Source: Alphaproteobacteria bacterium (GTDB taxonomy: Bacteria; Pseudomonadota; Alphaproteobacteria; Rickettsiales; UBA1997). Taken from it: a stretch of DNA of 7,685 nt. The notes under the pieces were generated by a model, which ran no database searches, was not told where the DNA came from, and saw only the letters and a program-made list of their open reading frames with translations. The stretch covers positions 1 through 7,685 of the forward strand of contig VGDJ01000059.1 of assembly GCA_016869775.1 (NCBI GenBank), given 5' to 3'. Numbering within the stretch: the stretch's first letter is position 1; the number at the start of each line of letters is the position of its first letter. Both the position numbers and the translations under genes were made by a program. Shown here piece after piece: positions 1 to 6,466 of this stretch.

Positions 1-648
1 TGCAAAAGCAAAATAAGTAAATATCTGGATGGATTTTAACGCCAAAGCAGTGAATTTTTTAGAAATTATTGCGCCAAGAGTTATGGCAAAAACCATGCTA
101 AAACCAAGATAGCCAACATAAAGCATGGGTGGATGAAGGGCTAGGCCAATATCTTGTAGTATTGGATTAAGTTCGCGTCCTGAAGTTGGAGCTTCAAGGG
201 ATTGTAGGAATGGATTCGAAGTAATGGCGGTGTATAAACAAAATAATGCAATCACAAACTGTTGAATGGAGATTGCACTGATTTTAATGGGGTTTTCAAG
301 TTTGCTAAAAAATGCAAAGAATAAATTATAAAGTGATAAAACTGTGATTAAAAGAAGCATTGAGCCTTCATGGTTGCCCCATGAACCAGCGATTTTGTAA
401 ATAAGTGGTTTAAGGTGATGTGAGTTTTGATAAACATTTATAACCGAATAATCGGAGGTTATAAAACTATAAATTAAAAATATTTGTGCGCCAATTGCGC
501 TTAAAAAACTTATTGAACAAAGAAAAAAATATATTTTTTCAAAATCTTTTGGTTGGTATTTTTTTTGATAAAAAAAATAGAAAAAAGTGCCAAAAAATGT
601 AGTTGACAAGTTAAGAATTAGCGCTGAAAAACCTAAGATTGGAGCCAT
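1..648 (-). CDS. ccmF: Cytochrome c maturation protein CcmF (haem lyase subunit), N-terminal 216 residues, cut by window edge
   Basis: CcmF is the inner-membrane haem lyase component of system I cytochrome c biogenesis; with CcmH it takes haem from CcmE and attaches it to apocytochrome c. The minus-strand frame opens at the ATG at 648-646 (MAPILGFSALILN) and stays open for 216 codons to the left edge. It is about one third of the usual family length of roughly 650 residues. Two family motifs are clear: WGNHEGSM at residues 90-97 and GRELNPILQDIGLALHPPML at 157-176. His171 lies where the first periplasmic haem-ligand histidine of CcmF is expected. Several hydrophobic membrane segments lie around residues 3-27, 40-65, 95-116, 121-140 and 174-196. 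The WWD haem-handling domain would lie off the left edge. It starts 22 nt after the thrC stop, so it is probably cotranscribed with thrC. No Shine-Dalgarno sequence precedes the ATG. NrfE/CcsA-type relatives are less likely given the match to CcmF motifs. Confidence 0.93.
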   Translation of the reverse strand, partial: MAPILGFSALILNLSTTFFGTFFYFFYQKKYQPKDFEKIYFFLCSISFLSAIGAQIFLIYSFITSDYSVINVYQNSHHLKPLIYKIAGSWGNHEGSMLLLITVLSLYNLFFAFFSKLENPIKISAISIQQFVIALFCLYTAITSNPFLQSLEAPTSGRELNPILQDIGLALHPPMLYVGYLGFSMVFAITLGAIISKKFTALALKSIQIFTYFAFA

Positions 649-670
649 TTATTTGAGTTGAATTAATGAA

Positions 671-2077
671 TTAAATTTTATTAGAAATAAAATTTTTAAC
701 AATTTCGAGATTGTTTTCTAAAACACTAAAGCGTTCAGGTCGGCTAAATAAATCGTTCAAAAACCTTGGTAATTGTGGTTGAGGAATCTCGGCACTTTCA
801 ATGGCGCTTGGAAATTTAGCGGGATGGGCTGTTGCAAGAGTAATTACGCTTTCACCCCGATAATGAGGGCTGGCGATGAATTGTTCGGAGGCAATAGTGC
901 CGATGGCGGTATGCGGATCAAGGATTTCGTGAGTTTTTTCAAAATATTTTTTAATGGATAAAATGGTTTGCTCGTCATCAATTTTGTAGGCACAAAAATC
1001 TTTTTTGATGGTTTTGTGAATTTCATCAGGAAGCTTTAACGAGCCAGTGCGCAAAAATTCGTGAATAATTTCGGGGGTTTTATTTTCAATTTTGTGAGTT
1101 TTTAAAGAATCAAAAATTAGCCTTTCAAAATTGCTTGCAACTTGAATATTCATGCTTGGAGACATGGTTTCAATCATTGATTTTTTGCTGTAATCATTGT
1201 GATTAATAAAGCGTACCAAAATATCATTTGAATTAGTGGCAATAATAAGTTTATTAATATTTAAACCCATTTTTTTAGCTAAAAAACCGGCGTAAATATC
1301 ACCAAAATTTCCACTTGGAACTGTGAATGAAACGGGATTTTTATCGTTGCAACCAACTCTTAATGCGCTATAAAAATAATAAACAATTTGGGCCATAATT
1401 CGCGCAAAATTAATGGAATTGATGGCAACCATTTTTTTGCCTCTTAAAAAACTTTGATCGGCAAACATTTTTTTTACCAAATTTTGACAATCATCAAAAT
1501 TTCCTTCCAGAGCGATATTAAAAACATTATCTTGAATAACGGTTGTCATCTGGCGTTTTTGGACTTCTGAAACTTTTTGATGCGGATACATAATAAAAAT
1601 TTCGGCATTTTGGCAATTCATGCAACCATGAATTCCGGCTGAACCTGTGTCGCCAGAAGTAGCGCCGATGATAACGATTTTTTGATTTCGAATTTTTAAA
1701 AAATAATCTAATACGTTACCAAGATATTGTAATGCGAAATCCTTGAAAGCGAGAGTTGGGCCATGAAATAATTCAAGTAAATAATGATTTGAATCTAGTT
1801 GTTTTAGGGGAGCAATTGCTTGATGAGAAAATTTTGAATAAGATTTGTCGATAATTTTTTTGTATTCTTGTGACGGAATTTCGTTATCAATAAATACCTT
1901 GGTGATTTCAAAAAATAAATCTGGGTAAGAGTAATTTTTTATTTCGTGTAATTTTTTGTCGTCAAAAAGTGGCAAAAATTCTGGAATATAAAGCCCGCCA
2001 TCGGAGGCTAATCCTTGAAATATAACTTCTTCAAAATTAAGAGAGGGTGCGCCTAAGCGGGTGGAAATGAATTTCAT
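671..2077 (-). CDS. thrC: Threonine synthase
   Basis: This PLP enzyme converts O-phospho-L-homoserine to L-threonine and phosphate, the last step of threonine synthesis, in the cytoplasm. The 468-residue length and the opening MKFISTRLGAPSLNFEEV, followed by GLASDGGLYIPE, match the long threonine synthases of proteobacteria and fungi. The motif HGPTLAFKDFALQYLG (residues 105-120) contains the Schiff-base lysine, K112. GATSGDTGSA (138-147) and PSGNFGDIYAG (254-264) are the substrate and cofactor phosphate-binding loops. HTAIG (389-393) is also conserved, and no key residue appears lost. It is the first gene of a minus-strand unit with ccmF 22 nt downstream. The functional link to ccmF is not obvious. 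Upstream lies a 67-bp region shared with rppH. The start is the only plausible ATG for the conserved N-terminus, and no ribosome-binding site is visible. Confidence 0.97.
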   Translation of the reverse strand: MKFISTRLGAPSLNFEEVIFQGLASDGGLYIPEFLPLFDDKKLHEIKNYSYPDLFFEITKVFIDNEIPSQEYKKIIDKSYSKFSHQAIAPLKQLDSNHYLLELFHGPTLAFKDFALQYLGNVLDYFLKIRNQKIVIIGATSGDTGSAGIHGCMNCQNAEIFIMYPHQKVSEVQKRQMTTVIQDNVFNIALEGNFDDCQNLVKKMFADQSFLRGKKMVAINSINFARIMAQIVYYFYSALRVGCNDKNPVSFTVPSGNFGDIYAGFLAKKMGLNINKLIIATNSNDILVRFINHNDYSKKSMIETMSPSMNIQVASNFERLIFDSLKTHKIENKTPEIIHEFLRTGSLKLPDEIHKTIKKDFCAYKIDDEQTILSIKKYFEKTHEILDPHTAIGTIASEQFIASPHYRGESVITLATAHPAKFPSAIESAEIPQPQLPRFLNDLFSRPERFSVLENNLEIVKNFISNKI

Positions 2078-2144
2078 TGTTTGATTTTTGAATTAAGAAA
2101 TTTAGTATGATTTTGACCGAAAAATTCTAGCTAAAAAAATCATT
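2078..2144. promoter_or_regulatory. Divergent thrC/rppH control region
   Basis: This 67-bp AT-rich gap separates the divergent starts of thrC and rppH and must hold both promoters if each unit starts here. The best sigma70-like candidate for rppH is TTGATT (2081-2086) and TAGTAT (2103-2108) with a 16-bp spacer. Each box matches the consensus at 4 of 6 positions. This would give a leader of about 30 nt. I see no convincing promoter pair for thrC and no obvious operator palindrome. Such weak matches are common by chance in DNA this AT-rich. Confidence 0.3.
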
Positions 2145-2648
2145 ATGTCAACCTTACCAACAAACTCAAACTCCATTGAAATGCCTGATCATTTATATCG
2201 AAACGGCGTTGGAATCATGTTGATTAATAGTAATAAAAAAATTTTCGTTGGTAAGCGTATTGATAATCAATCCGACGCTTGGCAAATGCCTCAAGGCGGG
2301 ACCGATGTTGGAGAGGATGAGGATTTGGCGATGTATCGTGAATTACTCGAAGAAACCGGAATTAAATCCGAAAATGTTAAATTGATTAAAAAAAGTAACC
2401 GATATTTTTATTATAATTTACCTTACAAATTACAAAAAAAATTTTGGGGTGGTAAATATTTAGGTCAAAAGCAAAGATGGTACTTGGTTGATTTTATTGG
2501 GATTGACCAAGATGTTAATATTGCCACGAGTGAACCAGAATTTTCTGATTGGAAATGGGTTGATTCTAATAATTTGCTAAATTTGATTGTCAGTTTTAAG
2601 CGCAAATTATATCAAGAAATAGTTACCGAATTTAGCGATTTTTTATAA
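2145..2648 (+). CDS. rppH: RNA pyrophosphohydrolase (Nudix hydrolase RppH / dinucleoside polyphosphate hydrolase)
   Basis: RppH removes pyrophosphate from the 5' triphosphate end of mRNA, which starts 5'-end-dependent decay. Relatives in alphaproteobacteria (IalA/InvA type) also hydrolyse diadenosine polyphosphates. A complete Nudix box GX5EX7REUXEEXGU spans residues 51-73, with R65, E66, E69 and E70 in place for metal binding and catalysis. Flanking family signatures are YRNGVGIMLIN (18-28), WQMPQGG (46-52) and QKQRWYLVDF (108-117). The C-terminal FSDWKWVD is also typical. The length of 167 residues is normal for the family. The ATG at 2145 gives a roughly 12-residue leader before MPDHLYRNGVGI, and the second Met (residue 13) is a possible alternative start. 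Neither has a Shine-Dalgarno sequence. holC follows 4 nt after the stop, implying one transcript and probably translational coupling. Confidence 0.95.
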   Translation: MSTLPTNSNSIEMPDHLYRNGVGIMLINSNKKIFVGKRIDNQSDAWQMPQGGTDVGEDEDLAMYRELLEETGIKSENVKLIKKSNRYFYYNLPYKLQKKFWGGKYLGQKQRWYLVDFIGIDQDVNIATSEPEFSDWKWVDSNNLLNLIVSFKRKLYQEIVTEFSDFL

Positions 2649-2652
2649 AATT

Positions 2653-3069
2653 ATGAAGACAGAAATTAATTTTTACGCAGTCGATGAAGATATTGTTAAA
2701 GCAATGGCACCAATTCTTCTAAAGATTATTGATGACAATAAGCGCGCTATAATTTTTGTGAAAGGTGATGATTTTATTAAGAAAATTGACGATTCACTAT
2801 GGACTTATGGGCGCAATAAATTCATTCCGCACGCTACAATTTTTGACAAAGATTTTGTTGCTAAAGATCAGCCAATTTTGATTTCTAATCTAGAAGATAA
2901 CTTAAATAAAGCCGATTATTTAATTTTTTTAGACGAGCCAAATCTTGGATTTGTTCAAACTTTTTCTCGCTCATTTCACTTTTTTGAAAATTCTTCGCCT
3001 TGTGAAATTATTAAACCAAATAATTTTTATCGTAAAATCGACGGCAAGTGGCAAAAAATTGCTAATTGA
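2653..3069 (+). CDS. holC: DNA polymerase III subunit chi
   Basis: Chi is a clamp-loader accessory subunit that contacts single-stranded DNA-binding protein and links it to the polymerase III holoenzyme. At 138 residues it fits the family (about 140-150). The signature LWTYGRNKFIPHA (residues 49-61) followed by QPILIS (73-78) is the characteristic core of HolC. The N-terminal MKTEINFYAV strand and the later ADYLIFLDE strand fit the chi fold. Sequence conservation of chi is low, so the call rests mainly on this core motif and on length. The gene starts 4 nt after rppH and has no ribosome-binding site of its own, so it probably depends on rppH translation. It ends with TGA 36 nt from the convergent recG stop. 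No strong terminator hairpin is seen between them. Confidence 0.85.
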   Translation: MKTEINFYAVDEDIVKAMAPILLKIIDDNKRAIIFVKGDDFIKKIDDSLWTYGRNKFIPHATIFDKDFVAKDQPILISNLEDNLNKADYLIFLDEPNLGFVQTFSRSFHFFENSSPCEIIKPNNFYRKIDGKWQKIAN

Positions 3070-3105
3070 ATTAAGCTAGATTTGAGTTTTGTTAAATACT
3101 TCTCG

Positions 3106-5208
3106 CTACCCGCTGTTAATAATGCTTAGGCACTCATCATAATTGAATACTTTTAATAAAAATTTGTATTTGCGACTTGATTCAAGTTCGAGTTTTGGGT
3201 CAGAATTTAGAATTATTTGAGCATTTTTGTGGGCAATATTGAGATAAGAATGGTCAAAATTTAAATCGGCAATTCTAAATTCTGGGAAACCGCTTTGTTT
3301 TGTTCCAATTATTTCGCCACTTCCGCGCATTTTTAAATCTTCTTCAGCAATAAAAAATCCATCATTGGATTCGCGTAAAATTTCTAATCTTTGCTGGGAT
3401 TTTTTACTATATTTTTCGCCGTAAAGCAAAATACAAAATGATTTTTTTTCGGAACGACCAACTCTCCCGCGAAGTTGATGAAGTTGGGCTAAGCCAAATT
3501 GTTCAGCATTCTCAATAACAATAACAGTCGCTGAAGGCACATCAATTCCAACTTCAATGACTGTAGTGGCAATCAAAATTTTTAAGTCATTATAATCGTC
3601 GGCAAAATCGCTCATGATTTTTTCTTTATCTTTGTCCTTCATTTTACCATGTAAAAGTGCAATATTTTTTGCTCCAAAAACTTGCGACAATTCTAAAAAC
3701 TTTTGATTCACTGAAATTAAGTTTTGCTCTTCATTTTCATCGATTGCAGGGCATATCCAATATATTTTTTCATTTTTATCGATTGCTCTTTTGATGCCAT
3801 CAAATAAGTCATGACATTTTTTCATGGACATAATTAAGGTTTCAATTTTTTGACGATTTTTGGGTTTTTCACTCAAAATCGAAATATCCATATCGCCATA
3901 AAGTCCCATCATGAGGCTTCGAGGAATTGGGGTTGCGCTCATGAGAAGAAGATCGGCATTTGGTCCTTTATTTATGATTTTGAGGCGTTGTAGGACTCCA
4001 AATCGGTGCTGTTCATCGATAACAATAATTCCTAGATTTTTGAAAATTATATCATCTTCAAGGCAAGAGTGAGTTGATATGAGTATGTTAATTTTGCCAT
4101 TAGATAAATCGTTTATTAGTTGGCTTTTATTTTTCTTGGTGGTCGCCGAAGTAAGAAGGGTAATGTTTAGATTAAAGTCATTTAGTAATTTGCAAAAATA
4201 AGTAAAATGCTGTGTTGCTAAAACTGTAGTCGGGACCAATATACAAGCCTGTTTCTGCTGAACGATATTTTGTAAAGCTGAAAAAATTGCCACGATTGTT
4301 TTGCCACTTCCAACATCGCCTTGCAAAAGACGAATCATTTTTTTATTTGAAAAAATTTCATGGTTAATTTCTTCGATGGCTTTTAGTTGTCCATCGGTGG
4401 GTTTAAAGGGTAGGGAGGCAATAAATTTTTCACCAAAATTTTGTTGAGTTGTAATAAAAATTTTATTTTTTTGAGCTCGATTTTTAGCCATCAAAACTGC
4501 TAATTGCCAAGATAAAAGTTCATCAAAAGCTAATCTTTTGCGCGCAATATTGTTGGGATTGTATGTTTTGAGATCATTATCATCAGTTGGATTATGAATT
4601 TTGCGCAAAGCATCATAAAAACTTGGTAAGGAATTTTTTTTGACAAATTCTTTGTCAATCCATTCTTCACATGAATTGGGGAGTTTTTTTAATATTTCTT
4701 TAATTTTATTTGCTAAAAATTTATTTGCGATTTTTTCACTTAATGGATAGATCACATTAATTTTAGAAATTTGATCAATATTTTTGGCTTCAACAATCTC
4801 GATAGGGTGAGTAATTTGATTATCATTAAGATTTTTGCTGATTCGTCCTAAAATCGCTATTTCGTTTCCTATTTTTAATTTATCGATTTGACTTGGAAAA
4901 ATTTTAAAAAACACCAAATTAAAATATCCAGAAGGGTTATAACAATTGATTTTATATGGTTGACGGGAGTTTTTAGGTTTTAAGTGATTTTCAATTTTAC
5001 CACTTATTATAATTAATTCTTGGTCCTGCACCTCAGATAATTTTGGCAAAAAATTAACTTTTTCAATTCGATAAGGTTGGTGTAGTAAAAGATTAATAAT
5101 TCTATTGCCACCAACTAATTTTGACAAATATGTATTAATAGAACTAGCGATTCGACTCAGTGTAGTCAAAGGTTCAAATATAAAATAGTGTGGATTATTT
5201 TTGTTCAT
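3106..5208 (-). CDS. recG: ATP-dependent DNA helicase RecG
   Basis: RecG is a superfamily 2 double-stranded DNA translocase that remodels stalled replication forks, branch-migrates Holliday junctions and removes R-loops. The 700 residues match the usual length (about 690). An N-terminal OB-fold wedge domain occupies roughly residues 50-150. The Walker A motif GDVGSGKT is at 297-304, the DEQH box (motif II) at 398-401, and SATPIPRS (motif III) at 424-431. The second helicase domain carries TTVIEVGIDVP (548-558) and QLRGRVGRS (578-586). The RecG-specific TRG region FFIAEEDLKMRGSGEIIGT spans 618-636. All catalytic motifs look intact. The gene begins 12 nt after the smpB stop, with no Shine-Dalgarno sequence, so an smpB-recG transcript is likely. 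Mfd shares the motor domains, but its extra N-terminal domains are absent and the wedge plus TRG region identify RecG. Confidence 0.98.
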   Translation of the reverse strand: MNKNNPHYFIFEPLTTLSRIASSINTYLSKLVGGNRIINLLLHQPYRIEKVNFLPKLSEVQDQELIIISGKIENHLKPKNSRQPYKINCYNPSGYFNLVFFKIFPSQIDKLKIGNEIAILGRISKNLNDNQITHPIEIVEAKNIDQISKINVIYPLSEKIANKFLANKIKEILKKLPNSCEEWIDKEFVKKNSLPSFYDALRKIHNPTDDNDLKTYNPNNIARKRLAFDELLSWQLAVLMAKNRAQKNKIFITTQQNFGEKFIASLPFKPTDGQLKAIEEINHEIFSNKKMIRLLQGDVGSGKTIVAIFSALQNIVQQKQACILVPTTVLATQHFTYFCKLLNDFNLNITLLTSATTKKNKSQLINDLSNGKINILISTHSCLEDDIIFKNLGIIVIDEQHRFGVLQRLKIINKGPNADLLLMSATPIPRSLMMGLYGDMDISILSEKPKNRQKIETLIMSMKKCHDLFDGIKRAIDKNEKIYWICPAIDENEEQNLISVNQKFLELSQVFGAKNIALLHGKMKDKDKEKIMSDFADDYNDLKILIATTVIEVGIDVPSATVIVIENAEQFGLAQLHQLRGRVGRSEKKSFCILLYGEKYSKKSQQRLEILRESNDGFFIAEEDLKMRGSGEIIGTKQSGFPEFRIADLNFDHSYLNIAHKNAQIILNSDPKLELESSRKYKFLLKVFNYDECLSIINSG

Positions 5209-5220
5209 TATGTTTATTTG

Positions 5221-5655
5221 TTAATCTTCTTCGCGCATTAATCTTCTATTTTCATCGCGTTTTTTGATGGTTTCTCTTTTATCGTACAATTTTTTGCCTT
5301 TTGAGATACCGATTAAAATTTTAGCATAATTTTTTTTATTAAAATAAATTTTAATTGGAACTACTGAAAGGCCTTGGTTGTTTATTTTACCAATAATTTT
5401 ATGAATTTGTTTCTTACGAAGTAAAAGTTTTCTTTCGCGTTTTGGCAAATGATTAAAGCGATTAGCTCCTTTATATTCAGAAATATTGGAGTTAATCAAA
5501 ATTAATTCTGAATTTTTATCAATAATATATGCTTCAGAAATGCTGGCTTTTCCTTCTCGAAGTGATTTTACTTCGCTCCCTAAAAGTATAATTCCAGCTT
5601 CGATCTCTTCGAGTATTTGATAGTTAAAATGAGCCTTGCGATTAAGAATTTGCAT
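5221..5655 (-). CDS. smpB: SsrA-binding protein SmpB (tmRNA partner)
   Basis: SmpB binds tmRNA and delivers it to ribosomes stalled on broken mRNA for trans-translation. The 144-residue sequence opens with NRKAHFNYQILEEIEAGIIL and GSEVKSLREG (residues 26-35). The core NRFNHLPKRERKLLLRKKQI (65-84) contacts tmRNA, and YFNKKNYAKILIGISKGKKL precedes the tail. The tail is odd. The usual His before the conserved DKR is Tyr124, the following helix is about three residues shorter than I expect, and its usual Trp is missing, ending in RRLMREED. The protein is otherwise a confident SmpB. The ATG at 5655 fits the family start; a nearby upstream ATG at 5667-5665 is out of frame. recG follows 12 nt downstream. 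No tmRNA gene is visible in this window, so ssrA must lie elsewhere. No Shine-Dalgarno sequence precedes the gene. Confidence 0.96.
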   Translation of the reverse strand: MQILNRKAHFNYQILEEIEAGIILLGSEVKSLREGKASISEAYIIDKNSELILINSNISEYKGANRFNHLPKRERKLLLRKKQIHKIIGKINNQGLSVVPIKIYFNKKNYAKILIGISKGKKLYDKRETIKKRDENRRLMREED

Positions 5656-5781
5656 AAAATTTATTGTGCATGATGGCGTTAAATTTGTTTTTGATTAGTA
5701 TTTCGCAATAAAAATAGATTGGCAGAAAAAAATAGATAGAAGGAATAATTTTTAAACCCACTTTTTAATAAAAAAATTGCC

Positions 5782-5806
5782 ATTCTAGTTTTTTTTAAAA
5801 TAGAAT
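5782..5806. other. AT-rich hairpin, possible weak terminator or RNA structure
   Basis: ATTCTA (5782-5787) pairs with TAGAAT (5801-5806). Inside it, after one unpaired G, TTTT pairs with AAAA around a TTTT loop. On the plus strand the hairpin is followed directly by a short T run. On the minus strand a seven-T run begins a few bases past the stem. No coding sequence ends next to it, so its role is unclear. Stability is low because nearly every pair is A-T. Confidence 0.25.
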
Positions 5807-5938
5807 TTTAATAACAAAAAAATTGAAAGTTTGTGTTGCAATAAAAGTTTTTGCCAATAAAATGTTCGACCTCTTAACTTGATTTGAGTATCAATAATCA
5901 TCAAAATAATCTTTACAAAATTCGTCTAATTTTTGTAG

Positions 5939-5952
5939 TTTTGATATCAAAA
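5939..5952. repeat. Perfect 14-bp palindrome TTTTGATATCAAAA, candidate operator
   Basis: TTTTGATATCAAAA reads identically on both strands. Related half-sites lie just upstream: TTGAT at 5880-5884, ATCAA at 5890-5894 and ATCAA at 5900-5904. The site sits about 100 bp before rpsF and 285 bp before smpB, so it could be an operator for the ribosomal operon. Palindromes made mostly of A and T arise easily in such DNA, so this is only a candidate. Confidence 0.3.
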
Positions 5953-6050
5953 ACTCATAAAAACTCGCTTCCAAGGGTTTTAGAGGTTCTATCTAACCTA
6001 GTTTTCTTCAAGTATTTTAAGAAATAAATTTTAACAATTAATTCATAACT

Positions 6051-6458
6051 ATGTCTTTGTACGAAACCGTATTTATTGCCAGACAAGATCTTACAGTTGA
6101 GGATGTTGATGCCTTAACTAACAAATTTACAAAAATTATTGCCGATGCCAACGGAAAAGTTAAAAAAGAATATTGGGGACTTCGCAATTTAGCTTACAAA
6201 GTGAAAAAAAATACTCGTGGTCATTATATTTTACTTAAGATTGAATCTGAATATCCGACTGTTGCTGAACTTAAAAGGGTCATGGGTTACAATGAAGATG
6301 TTATTCGAAGCGCGATTTACTCTGTAGAATCATTTGTTGATGAATCGCCAATGTTTGTTTCAATCAATGCTAAAGATTTTAAAGCTGGTAAAGTTTCTTC
6401 CAAAAAAGAGCCCTCAAAGCTTGATTTAGTTATTGATCAATTTCAATTTGATGCATAG
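6051..6458 (+). CDS. rpsF: 30S ribosomal protein S6
   Basis: S6 pairs with S18 on the platform of the small ribosomal subunit. The opening MSLYETVFIARQDLT, then YWGLRNLAYKVKKNTRGHYI (residues 41-60) and the later NEDVIRSAIYSVE, are characteristic of S6 and resemble alphaproteobacterial versions. The core domain covers about 95 residues. Residues 96-135 form a charged tail of low complexity, and C-terminal extensions of this kind are usual for S6 in many proteobacteria. This is the first gene of rpsF-rpsR-rplI. The ATG at 6051 has no Shine-Dalgarno sequence; the leader is AT-rich. The stop codon TAG supplies part of the rpsR ribosome-binding site. Confidence 0.97.
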   Translation: MSLYETVFIARQDLTVEDVDALTNKFTKIIADANGKVKKEYWGLRNLAYKVKKNTRGHYILLKIESEYPTVAELKRVMGYNEDVIRSAIYSVESFVDESPMFVSINAKDFKAGKVSSKKEPSKLDLVIDQFQFDA

Positions 6459-6461
6459 GAG
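6457..6461 (+). promoter_or_regulatory. Shine-Dalgarno AGGAG for rpsR, overlapping the rpsF stop
   Basis: AGGAG begins inside the TAG stop of rpsF and lies 5 nt before the rpsR ATG at 6467. It fixes the rpsR start. It is the only clear Shine-Dalgarno sequence before any gene start in the window. The overlap suggests translation of rpsF and rpsR is coupled, which fits their roles as a protein pair. Confidence 0.8.
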
Positions 6462-6466
6462 TCAAC

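Larger units (their letters stand above)
5656..6050. other. 395-bp divergent intergenic region between smpB and rpsF
   Basis: This gap separates the smpB-recG and rpsF-rpsR-rplI units and should contain promoters for both. It is very AT-rich with long A and T runs. No tRNA T-arm or tmRNA segment is visible. GCAATAAAA occurs twice (5705-5713 and 5838-5846). A weak 5-bp hairpin (AGGTT/AACCT, 5984-5999) lies in the probable rpsF leader, but I could not match it to a known ribosomal-protein leader motif. Two short open frames exist: a plus-strand TTG-start frame at 5884-6027 (47 codons) and a minus-strand ATG frame at 5901-5785 (38 codons). Neither has a ribosome-binding site or a recognisable product. 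No promoter pair stood out strongly enough to assign. Confidence 0.5.

Noticed and set aside
773..961. Plus-strand open frame inside thrC
   Set aside because: It lies antisense to well-conserved thrC codons, has no recognisable product and no ribosome-binding site.
844..1026. Second minus-strand open frame inside thrC
   Set aside because: It overlaps thrC in another frame and has no family resemblance; thrC explains the sequence.
3070..3105. Bidirectional terminator between holC and recG
   Set aside because: No stem of useful length with a T run was found in these 36 bases; the GCTAATT-like pairing leaves a loop that is too short.
5718..5858. Inverted repeat ATTGGCA (5718-5724) and TGCCAAT (5852-5858)
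   Set aside because: Seven-base arms 127 bases apart are expected by chance and no further pairing extends them.
5656..6050. tmRNA (ssrA) gene next to smpB
   Set aside because: No tRNA-like acceptor or T-arm sequence, no CCA end and no tag-peptide frame could be seen on either strand. GGTCGAAC on the minus strand near 5865-5872 lacks a matching T-stem.
5960..6050. Known S6:S18 ribosomal leader motif before rpsF
   Set aside because: Only a weak 5-bp AGGTT/AACCT hairpin is present, and the expected CCG-containing bulged stem was not found.
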